Position numbers and translations under genes: made by a program. Shown here piece after piece: positions 5,254 to 12,584 of a stretch of DNA of 12,584 nucleotides. Positions within the stretch are counted from its first letter, which is position 1; each line of letters opens with the position of its first letter. The stretch comes from Dehalococcoidia bacterium (lineage in GTDB: Bacteria; Chloroflexota; Dehalococcoidia; JAUYDP01), in the NCBI GenBank assembly GCA_030691805.1, contig JAUYDP010000018.1, positions 1 to 12,584 of the forward strand, given 5' to 3'. Below the pieces are notes generated by a model. It ran no database searches. It saw only the letters and a program-made list of their open reading frames with translations, and was not told the DNA's origin.

Positions 5254-5520
5254 TTAGCGCTGACGCCTTACCTCGAAGATCACGGGGTTCTCGCCGTCCG
5301 GGCAGGCTACCAAGGTGGCGTCCTTATCCTGCGACCAGGGGAACTGCCCGCCAAAACGCATTACTCTCATGTTGGGGGTGATGGCGTTGAAGGCCCCAAG
5401 GCATACGCCGCCAGGGGTCAGGTTCTCTTCCACCAGCCAGGTATCGCCCACCTTATGCCCCGCGGCACACTTACCCTTCTGCGATGCGACCGTTATACGT
5501 ACCGGGTAGCTGTCTGACAT
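5254..5520 (-). CDS. TIGR04076-family small protein
   Basis: An 88-aa protein with the family's characteristic layout: KCAAGHKVGDTWLVEE (cysteine followed by GHKVGD), TPGGVCLGAFNAITPNMRV, MRFGGQFPW and a C-terminal ATLVACPDGENPVIFEVRR. I recognise this as the family known as TIGR04076, common in anaerobic bacteria and archaea; its function is not established. Three cysteines sit at conserved-looking places (KC, GVC, VAC), which could indicate metal or redox chemistry, but this is speculation. The start ATG at 5518-5520 is well supported by AAAGGAGGGG a few bases upstream (- strand). The gene lies between the inverted decamer array and the tRNA-Gln/Asn pair, all in the same orientation. Its promoter is not obvious; the region directly upstream is the repeat array. 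Confidence 0.85.
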   Translation of the reverse strand: MSDSYPVRITVASQKGKCAAGHKVGDTWLVEENLTPGGVCLGAFNAITPNMRVMRFGGQFPWSQDKDATLVACPDGENPVIFEVRRQR

Positions 5521-5530
5521 CCTTACCCCT

Positions 5531-5610
5531 CCTTTGTGCTGTGTTGTGCTTTATTGTGCTTAATCGTGCTTGATCGTGCTTTGTCGTTCTTTGTCGTGCT
5601 TTGTCGTTCT
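5531..5610. repeat. Left array of eight 10-bp tandem repeats
   Basis: Eight successive ten-base units with the + strand pattern nnnTYGTGCT (for example TGATCGTGCT), varying mainly in the first positions. Two units have CGTTCT instead of CGTGCT. The array directly abuts the ribosome-binding site of the TIGR04076-type gene. It is the approximate reverse complement of the array at 5701-5780. Confidence 0.85.
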
Positions 5611-5628
5611 TAATTGTTTAGGACCAGG

Positions 5629-5691
5629 GATGTAGCGTTAGGTTTGTCCCCCACCGAGGCGGGGCCGGGGGACAAGCCCCCAGGCTACATC
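5629..5691. repeat. Nested GC-rich inverted repeat between the two arrays
   Basis: The outer stem is GATGTAGC (5629-5636) with GCTACATC (5684-5691). The inner stem is TTGTCCCCC (5644-5652) with GGGGGACAA (5667-5675). Together they form a strong nested hairpin on either strand. There is no T-run, so a classic intrinsic terminator is unlikely, although it might act as a REP/MITE-like element or a transcript-end structure between tRNA-Leu and the TIGR04076-type gene. Confidence 0.8.
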
Positions 5692-5700
5692 TCTTGGAAG

Positions 5701-5780
5701 CATAACTAAGCATAACCAAGCACGATCAAGCACAATCAAGCACTACGAGGCACTACCAAGCACTACCAAGCACTATTAAC
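5701..5780. repeat. Right array of eight 10-bp tandem repeats, inverted relative to the left array
   Basis: Eight ten-base units of the type CAcnAyCAAG (for example CACGATCAAG, CACTACCAAG), the reverse complement of the unit in the left array. The two outermost left units read CATAAC instead of CAC. The array ends three bases before the CCA end of tRNA-Leu. Together with 5531-5610 it forms imperfect inverted arms of about 80 bp around the central hairpin. Confidence 0.85.
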
Positions 5781-5782
5781 TT

Positions 5783-5870
<88 letters not shown>

Positions 5871-5884
5871 CATCGTACGAATGA

Positions 5885-5913
5885 ATTATACGGAAGTTGG
5901 CGCTCAGCGTCAA
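5885..5913 (-). promoter_or_regulatory. Promoter of tRNA-Leu
   Basis: On the - strand TTGACG (5908-5913) and a perfect TATAAT (5885-5890) are separated by 17 bases. The expected transcription start is a few bases before the mature tRNA 5' end at 5870. It is back-to-back with the nusA promoter, whose -35 box begins 22 bases away. Confidence 0.85.
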
Positions 5914-5934
5914 GGTTTGTAGCTTCGGTGCGCC

Positions 5935-5963
5935 TTGAATATGCGTCTTCTCTGTGCTATACT
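5935..5963 (+). promoter_or_regulatory. Promoter of the nusA operon
   Basis: TTGAAT (5935-5940) and TATACT (5958-5963) are separated by 17 bases, giving a start of transcription near 5970 and a leader of about 75 bases before the nusA ATG. That leader contains a terminator-like hairpin. Confidence 0.8.
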
Positions 5964-5992
5964 TGCCCTTAAAGGAGAATGGCGTTATTGGG

Positions 5993-6016
5993 AAGTGGGT
6001 TCCGACCCACTTTTTT
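5993..6016 (+). terminator. Terminator-like hairpin in the nusA leader (probable attenuator)
   Basis: AAGTGGGT (5993-6000), loop TCCG, then ACCCACTT (6005-6012) followed by a run of T to 6016: a perfect 8-bp stem with T-tract, the form of an intrinsic terminator. It sits between the promoter and the ATG of nusA, not after a gene, so it most likely tunes expression by premature termination, plausibly sensitive to NusA level. Autoregulation is inference; leaders with such hairpins before rimP/nusA operons are known in other bacteria. Confidence 0.75.
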
Positions 6017-6045
6017 GTTGTATAGCCGCGGAGGTTTGGCGGTAC

Positions 6046-7533
6046 ATGAAGAATGAGTTCCTGATTGCAATCACTCAAATATGCGCCGAGAAGAGCCTGG
6101 CCAGAGAGGTGGTCCTGGATGCTCTAAAGATGGCTTTGGTCTCCGCTTATAAGCGTACCTTCGGCGCGAGCGAGAACGTTTTTGTCAAACTCTCGGAAAC
6201 CACCGGAGAGGTCAAAGTCTACACCCAGAAGACTGTAGTAGAAGAGGTAGCTAACCCCGGCTTGGAGATAGATCTTACGGCGGCCTTGACCCGCAAGAAG
6301 AACGTACAGCTAGGGGACGTTATTGATCTGGAGAGTACCCCGAAGGACTTCGGACGTATAGCCGCCCAGACCGCAAAACAGGTCGTGCTTCAGCGGCTTC
6401 GGGAGGCCGAGCGGGAAAACGTACTCGACGAATACATGGAGCGCGAGGGCGACATCATAAACGGCCTGATCCAGCGGGTAGAGCCGAGGCAGGTTACCAT
6501 CGACCTGGGAAAGGCCGAGGCGGTTCTCCCGGCTTCAGAACAGATCCCCAACGAGCGGTACCGGGTGGGACAGCGGATAAAGGCCTATCTTCTTGAAGTC
6601 CAGCGGACCAACCGTGGCCCGCTGCTAACGGTGTCCCGCACCCACCGCAATTTCCTGCGCCGTCTCTTCGAGCTAGAGGTGCCGGAGATATTCAACGGGG
6701 TAGTGGAGATAAAGGCTATCGCCAGGGAGCCCGGCTCACGCAGCAAGGTCGGTGTCGGCGCCCGGCAAGTGGGAGTAGACCCTGTGGGAGCCTGCGTTGG
6801 AATGCGCGGGGTCCGCATACAGAATATCGTCCGTGAACTGGACGGCGAGAAGATAGATGTAGTTAAGTGGGACGAGGACCCGGCCATCTTCGTGGCCAGC
6901 GCGCTAAGCCCGGCCCAGGTCTTATCCGTTGAAGTGGGCAAGACCGAAAAAGTCGCCACGGTGGTAGTTCCTGACCGCCTGCTCTCCCTGGCTATCGGCA
7001 AGGATGGCCAGAACGCCCGCCTGGCCGCACGCCTGACCGGTTGGAAGATAGACATTAAGAGCGCGTCTATGTCCAAAGCCCAGGAGGACGCCAAACTGGC
7101 CGCCCAGTCCAAGTTGGAGATGGAAGCCAAAGCCGCCGTGGCGGAGGCGGAGGCCACCCTGGCTACAGCCGCCCCATTACTGGAAGGGTCTCTCCCCAGG
7201 CCGCCGAAGATCACTGACCTCCCCGGCGAGGAGGTTACGGCCCCCACCGAGCCGGTCTCAGTAGTGATCACTCCGGTGGAGGTTTTGACCCAGATAGAAG
7301 AAGAGGGAATAGCCCTCCCGCCACTTCCGGAGCCGGCCGCGGTTAGTAAACAGCCGATCCGATTTGCCGAGGAGATACTTGGTCCATCTAGCAATCTGGC
7401 CATTGGCAAGAAAAGCAAGAAGGATAAAGGCCGAAAGGATAAGGAAGAAGGCCCGCCCAAGAAGAAGGTGCGGAGAGAACGCCCCGACATCGAGGAAGAG
7501 GATTTCGAGGGGTATGACTTCCGGATTAAGTAA
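6046..7533 (+). CDS. nusA: Transcription termination/antitermination factor NusA
   Basis: A 495-aa NusA starting at ATG 6046, preceded by GGAGG 11 bases upstream; the longer in-frame start at 5935 lies in the promoter and is rejected. Domains in order: N-terminal RNA-polymerase-binding domain (about 1-125), S1 domain (about 133-200), KH1 with [15 protein letters not shown] (244-258), KH2 with [20 protein letters not shown] (310-329). After KH2 there is no further acidic repeat domain; residues 340-495 form an Ala/Pro/Glu-rich linker and a lysine-rich stretch (455-478) ending in an acidic, aromatic tail ([13 protein letters not shown]). NusA binds RNA polymerase and nascent RNA, promotes pausing and intrinsic termination, and takes part in rRNA antitermination. 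It is the first gene of the operon here; rimP, usually just upstream, is absent. It overlaps ylxR by 20 bases. Confidence 0.97.
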   Translation: MKNEFLIAITQICAEKSLAREVVLDALKMALVSAYKRTFGASENVFVKLSETTGEVKVYTQKTVVEEVANPGLEIDLTAALTRKKNVQLGDVIDLESTPKDFGRIAAQTAKQVVLQRLREAERENVLDEYMEREGDIINGLIQRVEPRQVTIDLGKAEAVLPASEQIPNERYRVGQRIKAYLLEVQRTNRGPLLTVSRTHRNFLRRLFELEVPEIFNGVVEIKAIAREPGSRSKVGVGARQVGVDPVGACVGMRGVRIQNIVRELDGEKIDVVKWDEDPAIFVASALSPAQVLSVEVGKTEKVATVVVPDRLLSLAIGKDGQNARLAARLTGWKIDIKSASMSKAQEDAKLAAQSKLEMEAKAAVAEAEATLATAAPLLEGSLPRPPKITDLPGEEVTAPTEPVSVVITPVEVLTQIEEEGIALPPLPEPAAVSKQPIRFAEEILGPSSNLAIGKKSKKDKGRKDKEEGPPKKKVRRERPDIEEEDFEGYDFRIK

Positions 7534-7867
7534 ATCTCCGACGCAAAAGGGGACCGCCATAAGACATATCCCCCAGAGGACCTGTGTTAGCTGCCGTCAG
7601 TCTACCTTCAAGCGGAGGCTGGTCCGGGTCGTCCGGTTGGCAAGTGGCTCGGTGCAGGTTGATCCCACGGGCAAGAAGTCCGGAAGAGGCGCATACCTCT
7701 GCTGGGATCGCAGGTGTTGGGAGACTGCCTTGAAGAAGAAGAGCCTGGAGCGCGCCCTCAAGACCGCTATCGGCCTCGAAGACCGGGCGGCTCTTGATGC
7801 CTATGCCAGAGGCATTTGCGAAGAGCAGACCGATGAAGACAAAAGTCCTTCCCGGGAGGTCCAATGA
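7514..7867 (+). CDS. ylxR: YlxR/RnpM family RNA-binding protein (DUF448)
   Basis: A protein of about 117 aa carrying the YlxR signature: [12 protein letters not shown] (residues 19-30), the arginine-rich strand [10 protein letters not shown], then [20 protein letters not shown] and the helix [10 protein letters not shown]. YlxR sits between nusA and infB in most bacteria and is an RNA-binding regulator; in Bacillus subtilis it was named RnpM, a modulator of RNase P. The ATG at 7514 overlaps the nusA end by 20 bases; only one base separates it from GAGGGG, so the true start could instead be a non-ATG codon near 7559, which has AAAAGGGG at good distance. The conserved domain is complete in either case. 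Its stop overlaps the infB start as ATGA. The last 15 or so residues are hydrophilic and probably not part of the fold. Confidence 0.93.
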   Translation: MTSGLSKSPTQKGTAIRHIPQRTCVSCRQSTFKRRLVRVVRLASGSVQVDPTGKKSGRGAYLCWDRRCWETALKKKSLERALKTAIGLEDRAALDAYARGICEEQTDEDKSPSREVQ

Positions 7868-9750
7868 GTCCGAAACTAAAATACCGTCCGAAGCCACACC
7901 GCGCCAGGCCACACCGGAGGACCGGGCCACCAGGCGCCCCGGCAGAGATGCTCTCCCCTGCATCCCGGGAGGCCAAACCCGTCCGGCCGGTCCAGTTGCC
8001 GCCGTCCCTCTCTGTTAAAGAGCTTGCAGACAGTCTCGCGGTTAGCCCAATCGAGGTAATCAAGGAGTTGATGAAGTCCGGCGTCATGGCCAACATCAAC
8101 CAGGTGGTTGATTACGACACGGCCGCCATGGTGGCCAGCAGCCTTGGCTTCGAACCTGGGGAATACCAGCCTCCCACCGAGGAAAGGGCAGATGCAGCCC
8201 TCACCGTAGAGGAGATAGAAGAATCAGGCCGCCTGCCTCGTCCCCCGGTAGTCACCATTATGGGACATGTTGATCATGGAAAAACCAGCCTTCTGGATGC
8301 CATACGGAAGACCAATGTGGCGGCGGGCGAGGTCGGAGGCATTACCCAGCATATCGGCGCCTACCAGGTGGAACTGCACGGCCAGAGGATAACTTTCCTG
8401 GACACCCCAGGCCATGAAGCATTCACGGCTATGCGCGCTCGCGGCGCCCAGGCTACAGATATAGCCGTGCTTGTGATTGCAGCCGACGATGGTATCATGC
8501 CCCAGACCAAAGAGGCTATTGACCATTCCAAGGCGGCCGGGGTGCGCATCGTCGTAGCCATAAATAAGATTGACAAGCCGGATTCCAACCCCGATAGGGT
8601 GAAACAGCAACTGGCAGATTTAGGCCTGGTTATCGAGGAATGGGGCGGGGAAGTGGTCTGCGTTCCCGTCTCCGCCAAGAAGAAAGAGGGAATCCAGGAC
8701 CTCTTAGAGAATATCCTGGTGGTGGCCGAGGTACTGGAGCTTACGGCTAACCCCGACCGTCCAGCAACAGGTGTGGTGGTGGAGGCGAAGATGGACAAGA
8801 GCCGGGGACCATTAGCCACCGTCCTGGTGCAAAACGGCACCCTGAATCTTAGCGATGTAGTCGTGGCAGGCGCCTCCTGGGGCAAGGTCAAGGCCATGTT
8901 CAATGAACTTGGCAAAAGGGTTAAAAAGGCCGGCCCTGCTACGCCCGTCGAGATCCTCGGGCTTGACAGCGTGCCCCAAGCGGGCGATTCCCTTCTAGCA
9001 GTCGCCGATGAGCACCTGGCCAAAGCTCAGGTTGAAGAGCGCCGGGCCCTTCAGGACCGGCGTGGTATGCGTGCTGAGCGCGGCCTGAGCCTGGTTGACC
9101 TCTCGCAACAAATACAGGAAGGTAAGGTCAAAGAGCTCAAATTGATCCTGAAGACCGACGTTCAAGGCAGCCTGGAGCCTATAATCTCCTCGCTAGAGAG
9201 GCTGGAGGAGGCCGTAAAGGTCCGTCTCGTTCACGCCGATACAGGGAGTATCACAGATTCCGATGTCCTGCTGGCAATGGCATCCGCAGCCATTATTATT
9301 GGATTCAACTCCCGCGTTGAGCCTGGGGCACGCCGGCTGGCCGACCAGGAAGGGGTTGATATACGGCTTTATAACATCATCTACGAGCTCGTGGATGACG
9401 TGCGAAAGGCCCTGGTGGGTCTACTTGAGCGCAAGGTGGTTGACGTTGTTGAGGGCCATGCCGAGGTGCGACAGGTTTTCCGCGCCGGCAAGCATGGCGA
9501 AGTGGCAGGCGTCTACATACGAGACGGAAAAGTTACCCGCAACAGCTTTGTCCGGGTGATGAAAGGCGGAGAAAAGGTATTTGAGTCCACTCTCTCCAGC
9601 CTGCGCCGCTTCAAGGATGACGTTAGAGAGGTTACCGCCGGTTTTGAGTGCGGGATAGGGATCGAGGGCTTCTCCGATTTTCAGGTAGGGGTGATCTTGG
9701 AGTTCTTTACCCGCGAGCAGGAGCAGCCAGTCGGGAAGTCCCCCAGATAG
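7864..9750 (+). CDS. infB: Translation initiation factor IF-2
   Basis: A 628-aa IF2, short compared with many bacterial IF2s because the N-terminal region is reduced to about 45 basic, proline-rich residues. Then follow the IF2N-type segment [20 protein letters not shown] (49-68), the GTPase domain with G1 GHVDHGKT (134-141), DTPGHE (180-185), NKID (234-237) and SAK (270-272), domain II (from about 300), the helix-linked domain III (about 415-525) and the C-terminal fMet-tRNA-binding domain with [14 protein letters not shown] (587-600). It delivers initiator tRNA to the 30S subunit and promotes subunit joining. The start ATG overlaps the ylxR stop by four bases and has GGGAGG a few bases upstream. 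All catalytic and nucleotide-binding motifs are intact. Confidence 0.98.
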   Translation: MSPKLKYRPKPHRARPHRRTGPPGAPAEMLSPASREAKPVRPVQLPPSLSVKELADSLAVSPIEVIKELMKSGVMANINQVVDYDTAAMVASSLGFEPGEYQPPTEERADAALTVEEIEESGRLPRPPVVTIMGHVDHGKTSLLDAIRKTNVAAGEVGGITQHIGAYQVELHGQRITFLDTPGHEAFTAMRARGAQATDIAVLVIAADDGIMPQTKEAIDHSKAAGVRIVVAINKIDKPDSNPDRVKQQLADLGLVIEEWGGEVVCVPVSAKKKEGIQDLLENILVVAEVLELTANPDRPATGVVVEAKMDKSRGPLATVLVQNGTLNLSDVVVAGASWGKVKAMFNELGKRVKKAGPATPVEILGLDSVPQAGDSLLAVADEHLAKAQVEERRALQDRRGMRAERGLSLVDLSQQIQEGKVKELKLILKTDVQGSLEPIISSLERLEEAVKVRLVHADTGSITDSDVLLAMASAAIIIGFNSRVEPGARRLADQEGVDIRLYNIIYELVDDVRKALVGLLERKVVDVVEGHAEVRQVFRAGKHGEVAGVYIRDGKVTRNSFVRVMKGGEKVFESTLSSLRRFKDDVREVTAGFECGIGIEGFSDFQVGVILEFFTREQEQPVGKSPR

Positions 9751-9784
9751 GGTTTTAGCCAGGGGAGATGGTAACCCCGGGTGA

Positions 9785-10141
9785 ATGCTTATGACAAGGC
9801 GAACAGAACGGGTCAACGACCTTCTGAGAGAAGAGATTAGCTCTATTCTGCTCAGGGATATAAAGGACCCGCGGCTGGCCCACTTTGTGACTATTACTGA
9901 GGTGGACGTCGCCCAGGATTTCAAGTATGCCAAGGTATTCGTTAGCGTTCTGGGGACCGAAGAGGAGAAGAAGGAGGCCATGCAAGGTCTCCTGTCAGCC
10001 TCGAGGTTCGTCCGCCGGGAACTAGGGGAACGGCTGAAGAGCATGAGGCACATCCCTGAGCTTAGCTTCAGGCACGATGACTCGATAGAACGTGGCAGCC
10101 GGATCCTCCAGATCCTTAAAGAAATTGAGCCAGAATCATAG
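9785..10141 (+). CDS. rbfA: Ribosome-binding factor A
   Basis: A 118-aa RbfA with the KH-like fold of the family: TRRTERVNDLLREEISSIL at the start, DPRLAHFVTITEVDVAQDF in the middle and the C-terminal RRELGERLKSMRHIPELSF region (the 'L...R.iPel.F..D' signature), followed by SIERGSRILQIL. RbfA binds the 30S subunit and assists late 16S rRNA maturation. Two close ATG starts are possible, 9785 and 9791; the second gives MTRRTERV, which is closer to the usual family N-terminus. Neither has a strong Shine-Dalgarno sequence. The gene follows infB by 34 bases and precedes truB by 36, with no nrnA-type DHH gene between, an arrangement that varies among bacteria. Confidence 0.95.
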   Translation: MLMTRRTERVNDLLREEISSILLRDIKDPRLAHFVTITEVDVAQDFKYAKVFVSVLGTEEEKKEAMQGLLSASRFVRRELGERLKSMRHIPELSFRHDDSIERGSRILQILKEIEPES

Positions 10142-10177
10142 GATGGCGCCGCCGCGGCTCCCGTCATAGGCTTAGCC

Positions 10178-11083
10178 ATGGTGTCTGGAATCATCAATTT
10201 CAATAAGCCCAGCGGCCTGACCTCCTTTCAGGTCGTGGCAACTGTGCGGCGTTTGACCGGAGAGTCTAAGGTAGGCCATGGAGGCACACTCGACCCGGCT
10301 GCTATGGGAGTCCTTCCTATCTTTCTCAATCATGCAACCAGGCTGGTCGAATATTTTTTGAACGCCCGGAAAGCCTATTGCGCCCGCATCGTACTGGGGG
10401 CAACCACCGACACCTATGACAGCGAGGGTAAATTTCTGACCTCCGCCGATCCTTCCGGGGTGACCAGGGAACAGGTCGAGGCCGTATTAAGATCTTTTCA
10501 GGGCGAGATCGAGCAGATTCCTCCCATGCACAGCGCACTTAAATGGCAGGGCCGGCGGCTCTACAGCCTGGCCCGGGCTGGACTGGAGGTTGAAAGACCG
10601 CCCCGGCGTATCAATGTTTACGATATCCGCCTGTTGGAGTGGCGGCCACCCATGCTGGTCATTCAGGTGGAATGCGGCAGGGGCACCTATATGCGATCTA
10701 TCGCCCATGATCTCGGGCAAGCCCTTGGTTGCGGGGCCTACCAGGACCGCCTGGTCAGGATACAGGACGGGCCTTTCAACATTGACGATGGCCTTTCGTT
10801 GGCGGAACTAGAGTTGGCCTGCGAGCATGGCTACTGGGAGGACCTTACCTATCCCATGGATGAGGTGCTGCTGAATTGGGAAGCAGTGGTGCTGGGGAAG
10901 GCCGGTCAGAAAGCCCTTCTCCAGGGACAACCCCTAAATCTTAAGCCAGTACGGAAGTCCGGATGGCCAGGCAAAGGCTCGCCCTTTTGCCGGGTGTATT
11001 CTGGGGGAGGTGATCTGCTGGCAGTGGCCAGTCTGGACCCATACACCGGCGTTTGCCAGCCCCAGAAGGTCCTTTACCCTTAA
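10178..11083 (+). CDS. truB: tRNA pseudouridine(55) synthase TruB
   Basis: A 301-aa TruB. The N-terminus GIINFNKPSGLTSFQVV and the catalytic motif VGHGGTLDPAAMGVLPI (D39 is the nucleophile) are typical, though the family more often has GHTGTLDP.AtGVLP. Further motifs are LGATTDTYDSEGKF, QIPPMHSALKWQGRRLY and VECGRGTYMRSIAHDLG, all in the expected order. The C-terminal 60 residues correspond to the short TruB C-terminal (PUA-like) domain. It converts U55 in the T loop of tRNAs to pseudouridine. The start ATG at 10178 has only a weak ribosome-binding site; GTG at 10181 is a possible alternative. It precedes ribF by 21 bases, the common order. Confidence 0.97.
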   Translation: MVSGIINFNKPSGLTSFQVVATVRRLTGESKVGHGGTLDPAAMGVLPIFLNHATRLVEYFLNARKAYCARIVLGATTDTYDSEGKFLTSADPSGVTREQVEAVLRSFQGEIEQIPPMHSALKWQGRRLYSLARAGLEVERPPRRINVYDIRLLEWRPPMLVIQVECGRGTYMRSIAHDLGQALGCGAYQDRLVRIQDGPFNIDDGLSLAELELACEHGYWEDLTYPMDEVLLNWEAVVLGKAGQKALLQGQPLNLKPVRKSGWPGKGSPFCRVYSGGGDLLAVASLDPYTGVCQPQKVLYP

Positions 11084-11104
11084 GGATACATCGGAGTTAA
11101 CAGG

Positions 11105-12034
11105 ATGCAGGTCGTAGAAGAGTTGGCCCGCCTAACCCCTAACCGGGAGGTGGTCCTGACCATTGGCGTATTCGATGGAGTACATCTGGGTCACCAGCAC
11201 CTCCTTAATCAGGTCATGGACACCGCCCGTGAAATGAAAGCCCTTAGTGGCGTTGTCACCTTCTATCCCCACCCCCGCCAGGTAATCTACCAGGAGGAGC
11301 GGGTGCCTTCCCTTTGCACCCTGGACGAGCGGCTAGACATCCTTAAATCCCTGGGCATAGAGCTTATCGCCACACTCTCTTTCACCCCAAAGCTGGCTCG
11401 CATGGAGGCCCGCCAGTTCGTTTCACTGATCCAGGAGCATTTGAGGATGAAAGAGCTGGTGGTGGGTCCCGATTTCGCCCTTGGACGGGGACGGGAAGGA
11501 GACCTGGATACCCTCGGGGTTATAGGACAGGAGCAGGGCTTCGGCGTGCGCGTAGTGCCGCCCCTTGGTCTGGAAGGCCTGGTGGTGAGCAGCACTGCCA
11601 TTCGCCGGGCGCTGGCAGAAGGCGACGTGGTCCAGGCAGCGCGCCTGTTGGGGCGCAGGGTCAGCTTGTACGGCCCGGTGATTCCAGGCGCCCGCCGCGG
11701 GAAGGGGTTGGGTTTCCCGACGGCAAACCTGGATATCCAGACCGATTTGGCCGTACCGGCGAATGGGGTTTATGTAACCAGGGCTTATCTCGGCTCGTCT
11801 ATCCATGCATCAGTGACCAACATTGGAGTCAACCCGACATTCGGGGGCCAGCGCCGCACCGTAGAGGTACACCTGCTGGACTTCGATGGGGACGTCTATG
11901 GCCAAACCATGCGCATCGAGCTTTTGCGGCGCCTGCGGGAAGAGAAGCGCTTCACCACGGTTGACGACCTGGTAGCCCAGATGCAACGGGACGTAGCTGA
12001 GACCAGGCGGATCCTGGAACAAAGCCCCGTATAA
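11105..12034 (+). CDS. ribF: Bifunctional riboflavin kinase / FAD synthetase
   Basis: A 309-aa RibF with both domains. The N-terminal FMN adenylyltransferase has TIGVFDGVHLGHQ (HxGH at 27-30), VTFYPHPRQV and VVSSTAIRRAL (171-180). The C-terminal riboflavin kinase has RRGKGLGFPTANLD (207-220, with the PTAN motif), VTNIGVNPTFGG and VEVHLLDFDGDVYG, where E264 is the likely catalytic base. It phosphorylates riboflavin to FMN and adenylates FMN to FAD. It is the customary last member of this operon though its metabolic role is separate. No terminator was seen after it, and the next small gene starts 10 bases beyond its stop, so it may read through into that pair. Confidence 0.97.
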   Translation: MQVVEELARLTPNREVVLTIGVFDGVHLGHQHLLNQVMDTAREMKALSGVVTFYPHPRQVIYQEERVPSLCTLDERLDILKSLGIELIATLSFTPKLARMEARQFVSLIQEHLRMKELVVGPDFALGRGREGDLDTLGVIGQEQGFGVRVVPPLGLEGLVVSSTAIRRALAEGDVVQAARLLGRRVSLYGPVIPGARRGKGLGFPTANLDIQTDLAVPANGVYVTRAYLGSSIHASVTNIGVNPTFGGQRRTVEVHLLDFDGDVYGQTMRIELLRRLREEKRFTTVDDLVAQMQRDVAETRRILEQSPV

Positions 12035-12044
12035 GACTAAGAGC

Positions 12045-12350
12045 GTGGACGTTGTCCAGTCCAAGAACGGCGTGGCCATAAGGCTTACTGAGGAGAGGTG
12101 GATTCATATCACCGAAGAGCATTCCGAACTGGCCGGCTATTACTTCGATGTCCTGGAAACCGTCGAAGAGCCGGAAGCGATCTTTGAAGGGAAGTTCGGA
12201 GAGCTCCTGGCAGTGAAAGAGATTGAACCCGGCAAACATATCGTGGTAGTGTATAAGGAAGTAGGCCAGGAAGACGGATTCATCATCACGGCCTTTACGA
12301 CCAGAAGGGCAAAGCAGGTCCTTAAGAGGAAAAGACTATGGCCCAAATAG
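12045..12350 (+). CDS. Small protein resembling BECR-fold nuclease toxins (PBECR/DUF4258-like)
   Basis: A 101-aa protein starting at GTG 12045 (ribosome-binding site weak, AAGAG). It contains GVAIRLTEERWIHITEEHSE, then VLETVEEPEAIFEGKFGELL, KHIVVVYKE and a basic end, FTTRRAKQVLKRKRLWP. The pattern 'RlT.erW.HI...H.El', followed by two strands and a terminal basic helix, is what I associate with small BECR-like (barnase-EndoU-ColicinE5/RelE) phage- or TA-associated nucleases such as the PBECR/DUF4258 groups; the exact family is uncertain. Histidines at IHITEEH and the C-terminal arginine/lysine cluster could be catalytic or RNA-binding. It overlaps the following DUF2283-like gene by 13 bases, the layout of a toxin-antitoxin pair. 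It could instead be a housekeeping DUF pair; function is inferred from context only. Confidence 0.65.
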   Translation: MDVVQSKNGVAIRLTEERWIHITEEHSELAGYYFDVLETVEEPEAIFEGKFGELLAVKEIEPGKHIVVVYKEVGQEDGFIITAFTTRRAKQVLKRKRLWPK

Positions 12351-12577
12351 AGCTTGATAATATAGTCCACGTTGTTCCCGAACTGCTTAGCTTGCCATTT
12401 AAGCGCATCTGGTATAGCTATGATCAGGAAGCCGACGTCTTATACCTGAACTTCAAGAAGCCCAGCCATGCTGATGACAGCGAGCTTACCGATGATGATC
12501 TTATTGTCAGGTATGAAAAAGGTGAGATTGTCGGCGTCACGGTACTGCATGCCAGCAAGAGGAGGGCTACTCCTTGA
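12338..12577 (+). CDS. DUF2283-family protein, putative antitoxin
   Basis: A 79-aa protein whose core matches DUF2283: WYSYDQEADVLYLNFKKP (residues 25-42) followed by DDDLIVRYEKGEIVGVTVLH and ASKR, the pattern 'YD.eaDvLYi.f......ds...d..i..ry..g.ivG.tilnaskR'. The start ATG 12338 is preceded by AAGAGGAAA. It overlaps the upstream gene by 13 bases, which suggests coupled translation. DUF2283 genes are frequently found beside small nuclease-like genes and have been proposed as antitoxin-like partners; I do not know of a proven mechanism. The N-terminal 20 residues are longer than the minimal domain and may contact the partner. Confidence 0.82.
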   Translation: MAQIELDNIVHVVPELLSLPFKRIWYSYDQEADVLYLNFKKPSHADDSELTDDDLIVRYEKGEIVGVTVLHASKRRATP

Positions 12578-12584
12578 TTGGGGT

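Noticed and set aside
5629..5691. Ordinary intrinsic terminator
   Set aside because: The hairpin is strong but has no T-run on either strand after the stem and is embedded in repeat arrays.
5531..5780. CRISPR array
   Set aside because: The units are contiguous ten-base repeats without spacers, and the two halves are inverted relative to each other.
5979..6056. Leader peptide in the nusA leader (ATG at 5979, ending just past the nusA start)
   Set aside because: AGGAG is only one base from the ATG, too close for normal initiation, and the peptide has no run of regulatory codons. An attenuation role cannot be excluded but is not supported.
6585..7490. 301-aa open frame antisense to nusA
   Set aside because: It is a Ser/Arg/Thr-rich shadow of the nusA codons, with no motif or ribosome-binding site; nusA is certain.
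8361..9023. 220-aa open frame antisense to infB
   Set aside because: Shadow of conserved infB sequence; Ser/Thr/Ala-rich composition with no family motif.
9421..10203. 260-aa open frame antisense to the infB end and rbfA
   Set aside because: Crosses two well-supported genes on the other strand and has a Ser/Leu-rich shadow composition.

Overview
The window is bacterial chromosome with two halves of different character. The right half (about 5.9-12.6 kb, + strand) is a conserved transcription/translation operon, nusA-ylxR-infB-rbfA-truB-ribF, followed by a small overlapping gene pair that looks like a toxin-antitoxin module. The left half (about 1-5.2 kb) is accessory DNA: toxin-antitoxin cassettes, gene remnants and repeated tRNA copies. 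The host is not stated. A short IF2 (628 aa), the NusA with a long low-complexity tail, the TIGR04076-type protein and the gene order would fit Chloroflexota (for example a Dehalococcoidia-like lineage), but this is inference and I hold it loosely.

Layout, left to right. (1) 1-372: two reading-frame pieces that together resemble the middle and the C-terminus of an AbiEii/AbiGii nucleotidyltransferase toxin, so probably a decayed gene. (2) 373-1149: no intact gene, a palindrome, a short match to the tRNA-Asn 3' end, and coding-like stretches broken by frameshifts. (3) 1150-1821: a vapBC module with a strong promoter placed so that the mRNA should be leaderless. (4) 1859-5233, all on the - strand: three copies of tRNA-Asn(GTT), of which only the rightmost (5074-5148) looks fully sound, and two copies of tRNA-Gln(TTG), of which only the rightmost (5160-5233) is intact. 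Between the tRNA copies lie a second vapBC, an unrecognised frameshifted gene, and hicAB. (5) 5254-5520: a TIGR04076-family protein. (6) 5531-5780: two inverted arrays of ten-base repeats flanking a GC-rich nested hairpin. (7) tRNA-Leu(CAA), divergent from nusA, each with a clear sigma70-type promoter.

The genes of the right half act together in ribosome and RNA production: NusA (elongation, termination, antitermination), YlxR/RnpM (RNA-binding), IF2 (initiation), RbfA (30S maturation), TruB (tRNA U55 pseudouridine), with RibF (FMN/FAD synthesis) as the usual tail gene. The operon has no rimP in front of nusA; instead there is a promoter, a terminator-like hairpin and then nusA.

The most unusual structure is the ladder of tRNA-Asn/Gln copies separating small toxin-antitoxin cassettes. 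It looks like repeated insertion or duplication at one tRNA locus, with the functional tRNAs kept at the right end. No integrase or transposase gene is recognisable in the window, so the mechanism stays open.
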